From: Phytophthora colocasiae
Lineage: Eukaryota > Oomycota > Peronosporomycetes > Peronosporales > Peronosporaceae
Length of the DNA: 64,000 nt
Direction of reading: 5' to 3'
Assembly: GCA_018806915.1 (NCBI GenBank)
Contig: JAGKQI010000058.1
Span: 124,001 to 188,000, forward strand
Under the pieces are notes generated by a model. It was not told the DNA's origin. It saw only the letters and a list, made by a program, of their open reading frames with translations, and searched no databases. A program made the translations under genes and the position numbers. How positions within the stretch are numbered: the first letter of the stretch is position 1; each line of letters starts with the position of its first letter. Shown one piece after another: positions 61,154 to 64,000 of this stretch.

Positions 61154-63508
61154 ATGCGCGCTCTCTCTCGCTTGGCGGCTACAGGCCGTGCGGCGCGACT
61201 CTCGCGTGCATTTGCACCCGTATTAATGCCCTCTAATAGCCTTCGCTGCTTGGCCACTGAGACATTCGTGTCGCGCCACTACCAGATGCAGGACCCTAAG
61301 GACGTGGCGGAATTCCTGCGCCGCAAGAGCTTGGCTGTACGCGAGACGGACTCTCACTTTGTGGTGCGCGACTGCCCCTTCTGCCACGCCACGCACGGCA
61401 AGGCTGATAACCTCTTTAAGATGTACGTGCACAAGACGCAAGGTGTGTACAAGTGTCACCGTTGCGGCTCTGCTGGAAGCTGGTTCGACTTCAAGCGCAA
61501 GTTGCAGGGCAGTGTGGGTGTAGCTTCTGCTAGCGGCACGTTGCATGGTGGTAGCAACGCTGGAACTACAGTAGAGGTGAAGGTCATTCAAGCTCTGGAC
61601 AACGAGAAGGCTATGGCTATTCAGAAGAATCTTCTGGACGATGTTGAGTTTAAACCTGTGCTGAAATACTTGACAGATATCCGCGGCCTGTCCAAAGAGG
61701 TACTGCAGAAGTACTGTGTTGGTGCAATTGAGCAACCGTTCTGGGATCACGATGTAGGTGAACGCGTCTATGCCAAATGCATTTCCTTTCCTTGGATGGC
61801 CAGGCAGATGGACATGGATGCTATGGGAGTGGTGTGCCAAGAGGAGAAGCATAATAGCGAAGACAAGAACTTATACGACGTTATAAGACTCAAATTGCGT
61901 GCTGTGGACGACAAGGCGAAGCAGCAATTGGTGCCTAAGGGTGGTAGTTGGGGGCTCTTTGGCTGGAACACAGTTCCTGCAGCAGCGGATGAGCTGGTGC
62001 TTACGGAGGGAGAGTTCGATGCGATGGCTGTGCATCAAGCGACAGGTATGGCTGCAGTCTCACTGCCTAATGGTTGTCAGTCCCTTCCTCCTAGTATACT
62101 GCCTCTGCTTGAGCGATTCAAGCGCATTTACCTTTGGATGGACAATGACGCTTCTGGACAGTCAAATGTGGAAAAATTCGCTGCAAAACTTGGAATGGCT
62201 CGCTGTTATATTGTCCGCATGCCTACGAATGCGGCTTCGTCTCCTGTTAAGGATGCAAATGATGCTCTTCGCGCTGGTCTCGACCTCACTGCTATCGTGA
62301 ACGCAGCGGATCGCGTGCCACACAGTCAGATCACTACGTTTGAGGAGCTTCGTCGTGACGTGTATGAAGAAATTGTCAACCCGTTGAAGGCTTGTGGCGT
62401 GCAGTCGCGCGCTTTCCCGTCATTGAACAGGATGATGAAGGGCCATCGTATGGGTGAAGTAACAGTGCTCACAGGTCCTACCGGTTGTGGTAAGACTACG
62501 CTTTTAAGCCAACTTTCACTGGACTTGTGCGGCCAGGGAGTGAGTACGCTATGGGGTTCATTTGAAATCAAGAACACAAGGTTAATGCACAAGATGCTCA
62601 CTCAACTTGCACAGCGGAATTTGTCAGGGGACGTGAAAGCTTTTGAATCTGCGGCTGATCGATTTGAAGCTCTCCCCATGTACTTCTTGCGTTTCTTTGG
62701 TAGTACCGATGTGGATGAGGTTTTGGATGCTATGGAGTACGCTGTGTATGCCTACGACGTGCAGCATATCTTGCTGGACAACGTGCAGTTCATGATGGCC
62801 GGTCAAGGACGTGGATATGACAAATTCGAGCGCCAAGACAGCGCGTTGGATAAGTTCCGCAAGTTTGCGTCCGCTAAGAATGTCCACCTGACGCTTGTGA
62901 TTCACCCGCGTAAGGAGCAAGAGGACCAGGATCTCACGTTATCATCCGTTTTCGGTACAGCCAAAGCCACGCAGGAAGCTGATAACGTGCTGATTTTGCA
63001 GCGTACGCGCGGAGAATCCAAGCTGGACATCCGTAAGAACCGCTTTGACGGCACCTTGGGCTCAATCCCTCTGAAGTTTGACGTTGACTCTGCGTCATTA
63101 CGTGAGGTCGGCACGGAAGGGATGTCCGAGGGTGTTGCAGCTGTGGATATCGAGTCCGAGATGGAGTTAGCCCAGAGGCGCCGCTTGCAGAAGTGCTCTC
63201 GTACTCATGAAGAACTCCACCCGGAACCGATGAATGGATTTGAAGTCGATCACTCCTCACAGGCGTACCAATACGCAGCAGCAACTCCTGTGAACGGCCA
63301 CAGCCATCCGGATAGAGTAAATGGGCTCAACGGAAGCTACAGTTTCCAGGTCAATGGGAGCTCCTTGCCTCGACTCAATGGCGACGACAATGACGACCGC
63401 CACCTCAATGGCAGTAGCAGCGGAGGCTCCAACGGAGACTCGAACGGATCACGCACGGGTGGGAGTGGTGAGCCCTTCGCTGCTTTCACGCCGATCATCA
63501 CGCGGTAA
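61154..63508 (+). CDS. TWNK: Mitochondrial primase-helicase, Twinkle / T7 gp4 type
   Basis: 784 aa, intronless. The Arg/Ala/Ser-rich N-terminus (MRALSRLAATGRAARLSRAF) is a good mitochondrial presequence. The zinc-ribbon primase domain keeps all four Cys (CPFC at 74-77, CHRC at 101-104). The TOPRIM domain has Glu285 in TEGEFDAM and the Asp pair in WMDNDASGQ (330, 332). The ring helicase has Walker A GPTGCGKT (441-448) and Walker B ILLDNVQFM. Animal Twinkle has lost the zinc Cys residues and primase activity; this version looks fully bifunctional, as in plants and T7 phage. It should unwind and prime mitochondrial DNA at the fork. The last 90 residues are an Asn-Gly-Ser-rich tail without known role. 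Confidence 0.93.
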   Translation: MRALSRLAATGRAARLSRAFAPVLMPSNSLRCLATETFVSRHYQMQDPKDVAEFLRRKSLAVRETDSHFVVRDCPFCHATHGKADNLFKMYVHKTQGVYKCHRCGSAGSWFDFKRKLQGSVGVASASGTLHGGSNAGTTVEVKVIQALDNEKAMAIQKNLLDDVEFKPVLKYLTDIRGLSKEVLQKYCVGAIEQPFWDHDVGERVYAKCISFPWMARQMDMDAMGVVCQEEKHNSEDKNLYDVIRLKLRAVDDKAKQQLVPKGGSWGLFGWNTVPAAADELVLTEGEFDAMAVHQATGMAAVSLPNGCQSLPPSILPLLERFKRIYLWMDNDASGQSNVEKFAAKLGMARCYIVRMPTNAASSPVKDANDALRAGLDLTAIVNAADRVPHSQITTFEELRRDVYEEIVNPLKACGVQSRAFPSLNRMMKGHRMGEVTVLTGPTGCGKTTLLSQLSLDLCGQGVSTLWGSFEIKNTRLMHKMLTQLAQRNLSGDVKAFESAADRFEALPMYFLRFFGSTDVDEVLDAMEYAVYAYDVQHILLDNVQFMMAGQGRGYDKFERQDSALDKFRKFASAKNVHLTLVIHPRKEQEDQDLTLSSVFGTAKATQEADNVLILQRTRGESKLDIRKNRFDGTLGSIPLKFDVDSASLREVGTEGMSEGVAAVDIESEMELAQRRRLQKCSRTHEELHPEPMNGFEVDHSSQAYQYAAATPVNGHSHPDRVNGLNGSYSFQVNGSSLPRLNGDDNDDRHLNGSSSGGSNGDSNGSRTGGSGEPFAAFTPIITR

Positions 63509-63648
63509 TTGCTACTTAAGGAGGGAGGTTGACTCGTGAGTACAATATAGGGATTTGGCAAGCGGAACTTCACGTACACCGTTAGTGTTGATTGTTTTTC
63601 TAATACAAAGTTACTATCAGCTTCTACCAGTTCATGACATACTCCAAG

Positions 63649-64000
63649 CTACCTCAGTGACAACTGCTCGTAAATTGTCCAGGTGACTGCGGTAGACAGC
63701 GTTCGCTTGACCACCCGCGGAATAATTCCCTTTGCGAACCCACGCAGGCCTTCATGACGGTAGATCTTAGCCACGGTCTGGCGGAGATTGAGTGAGTTTT
63801 GCACGGACGCAGCACTGCCCTCTCCGTTGTTCACCATAATAGCGAGCTGCATGCGCGTCTTAACCACATCAGCAGGATGTACAATGGACGTTGCCATCAC
63901 ACCTGCAACTACACCGCTGCTGAAGTGAACGCCGTACACTGGCAGGTGTGAGAATTTTTCTGTCCAGGAATCGCGCAGACGCGTGTAAATGAGCACATAC
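63649..64000 (-). CDS. Mitochondrial carrier, SLC25A38/Hem25-like (5' partial)
   Basis: The C-terminal 115 residues or so are visible; the gene continues past the window end. The last carrier repeat is complete: one transmembrane helix with the signature HPADVVKTRMQ (the carrier PxD/E-x-x-K/R motif), a matrix loop (KIYRHEGLRGFAKGIIPRV) and the final helix (RTLSTAVTWTIYEQL). The end PRVVKRTLSTAVTWTIYEQ resembles SLC25A38/Hem25, which imports glycine for haem synthesis. With one repeat of three visible the transport substrate is uncertain. Confidence 0.8.
   Translation of the reverse strand, partial: YVLIYTRLRDSWTEKFSHLPVYGVHFSSGVVAGVMATSIVHPADVVKTRMQLAIMVNNGEGSAASVQNSLNLRQTVAKIYRHEGLRGFAKGIIPRVVKRTLSTAVTWTIYEQLSLR

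Overview
The window looks like nuclear DNA of an oomycete, most likely Phytophthora or a close relative. Evidence: compact protein-coding genes on both strands; introns mostly 50-100 bp with GT-AG ends; 16-nt start-site elements resembling the oomycete initiator (consensus from memory GCTCATTYYNCAWTTT) upstream of four genes; a two-disulfide Kazal domain of the Phytophthora type; and a myosin fused to a FYVE finger. About 28 protein genes can be supported. No rRNA, convincing tRNA, CRISPR array or intact transposon was seen. Exon joins were worked out by eye from splice sites, reading frame and remembered family alignments; they are not backed by transcripts. Several open frames begin at non-ATG codons, so starts were moved to in-frame ATGs.

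Layout. 1-3.3 kb: two secreted repeat proteins sharing an LVKG-type repeat (a Kazal-inhibitor gene cut by the window edge, and an acidic Ser/Asp-rich protein). 3.6-10.3 kb: peroxisomal-type Lon protease, V-ATPase subunit C (carrying an in-frame stop), an RS-rich protein and a RING protein. 10.5-14.4 kb: two tandem membrane-anchored alpha/beta hydrolases. 14.5-22.9 kb: a FANCB-like protein, a GRAM/VASt lipid-transfer protein, and a divergent pair of RNA-processing-type genes (SCI1-like and SWAP/SURP). 23-30.1 kb: cytosolic AspRS, a bacterial-type RNase HII, and the large myosin-FYVE gene. 31.5-41.4 kb: a polyQ/RGG protein, cyclophilin H, an annexin with a long Pro/Gln/Tyr tail, a putative GPI-anchored protein, and CDK5RAP3/C53. 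41.7-49.7 kb: two more annexins and an inverted duplication of about 1.4 kb that copies the 3' end of the last annexin to the far side of a PH-kinase gene. 51.4-64 kb: P5C synthase, Mrd1/RBM19, a Nudix protein, a hypothetical protein, a DDX24/Mak5 helicase, a mitochondrial primase-helicase, and the end of an SLC25A38-like carrier.

Most genes are housekeeping genes without operon logic, often arranged head-to-head with short shared promoters. Recurring themes are organelle and membrane biology (Lon, V-ATPase, hydrolases, GRAM/VASt, annexins, C53), RNA processing (RS protein, SCI1-like, SWAP, PPIH, Mrd1, DDX24) and genome maintenance (FANCB-like, RNase HII, primase-helicase). The least ordinary items are the shared LVKG repeats, the V-ATPase stop codon, the inverted annexin/kinase block, the bacterial-type RNase HII and the tailed annexin.
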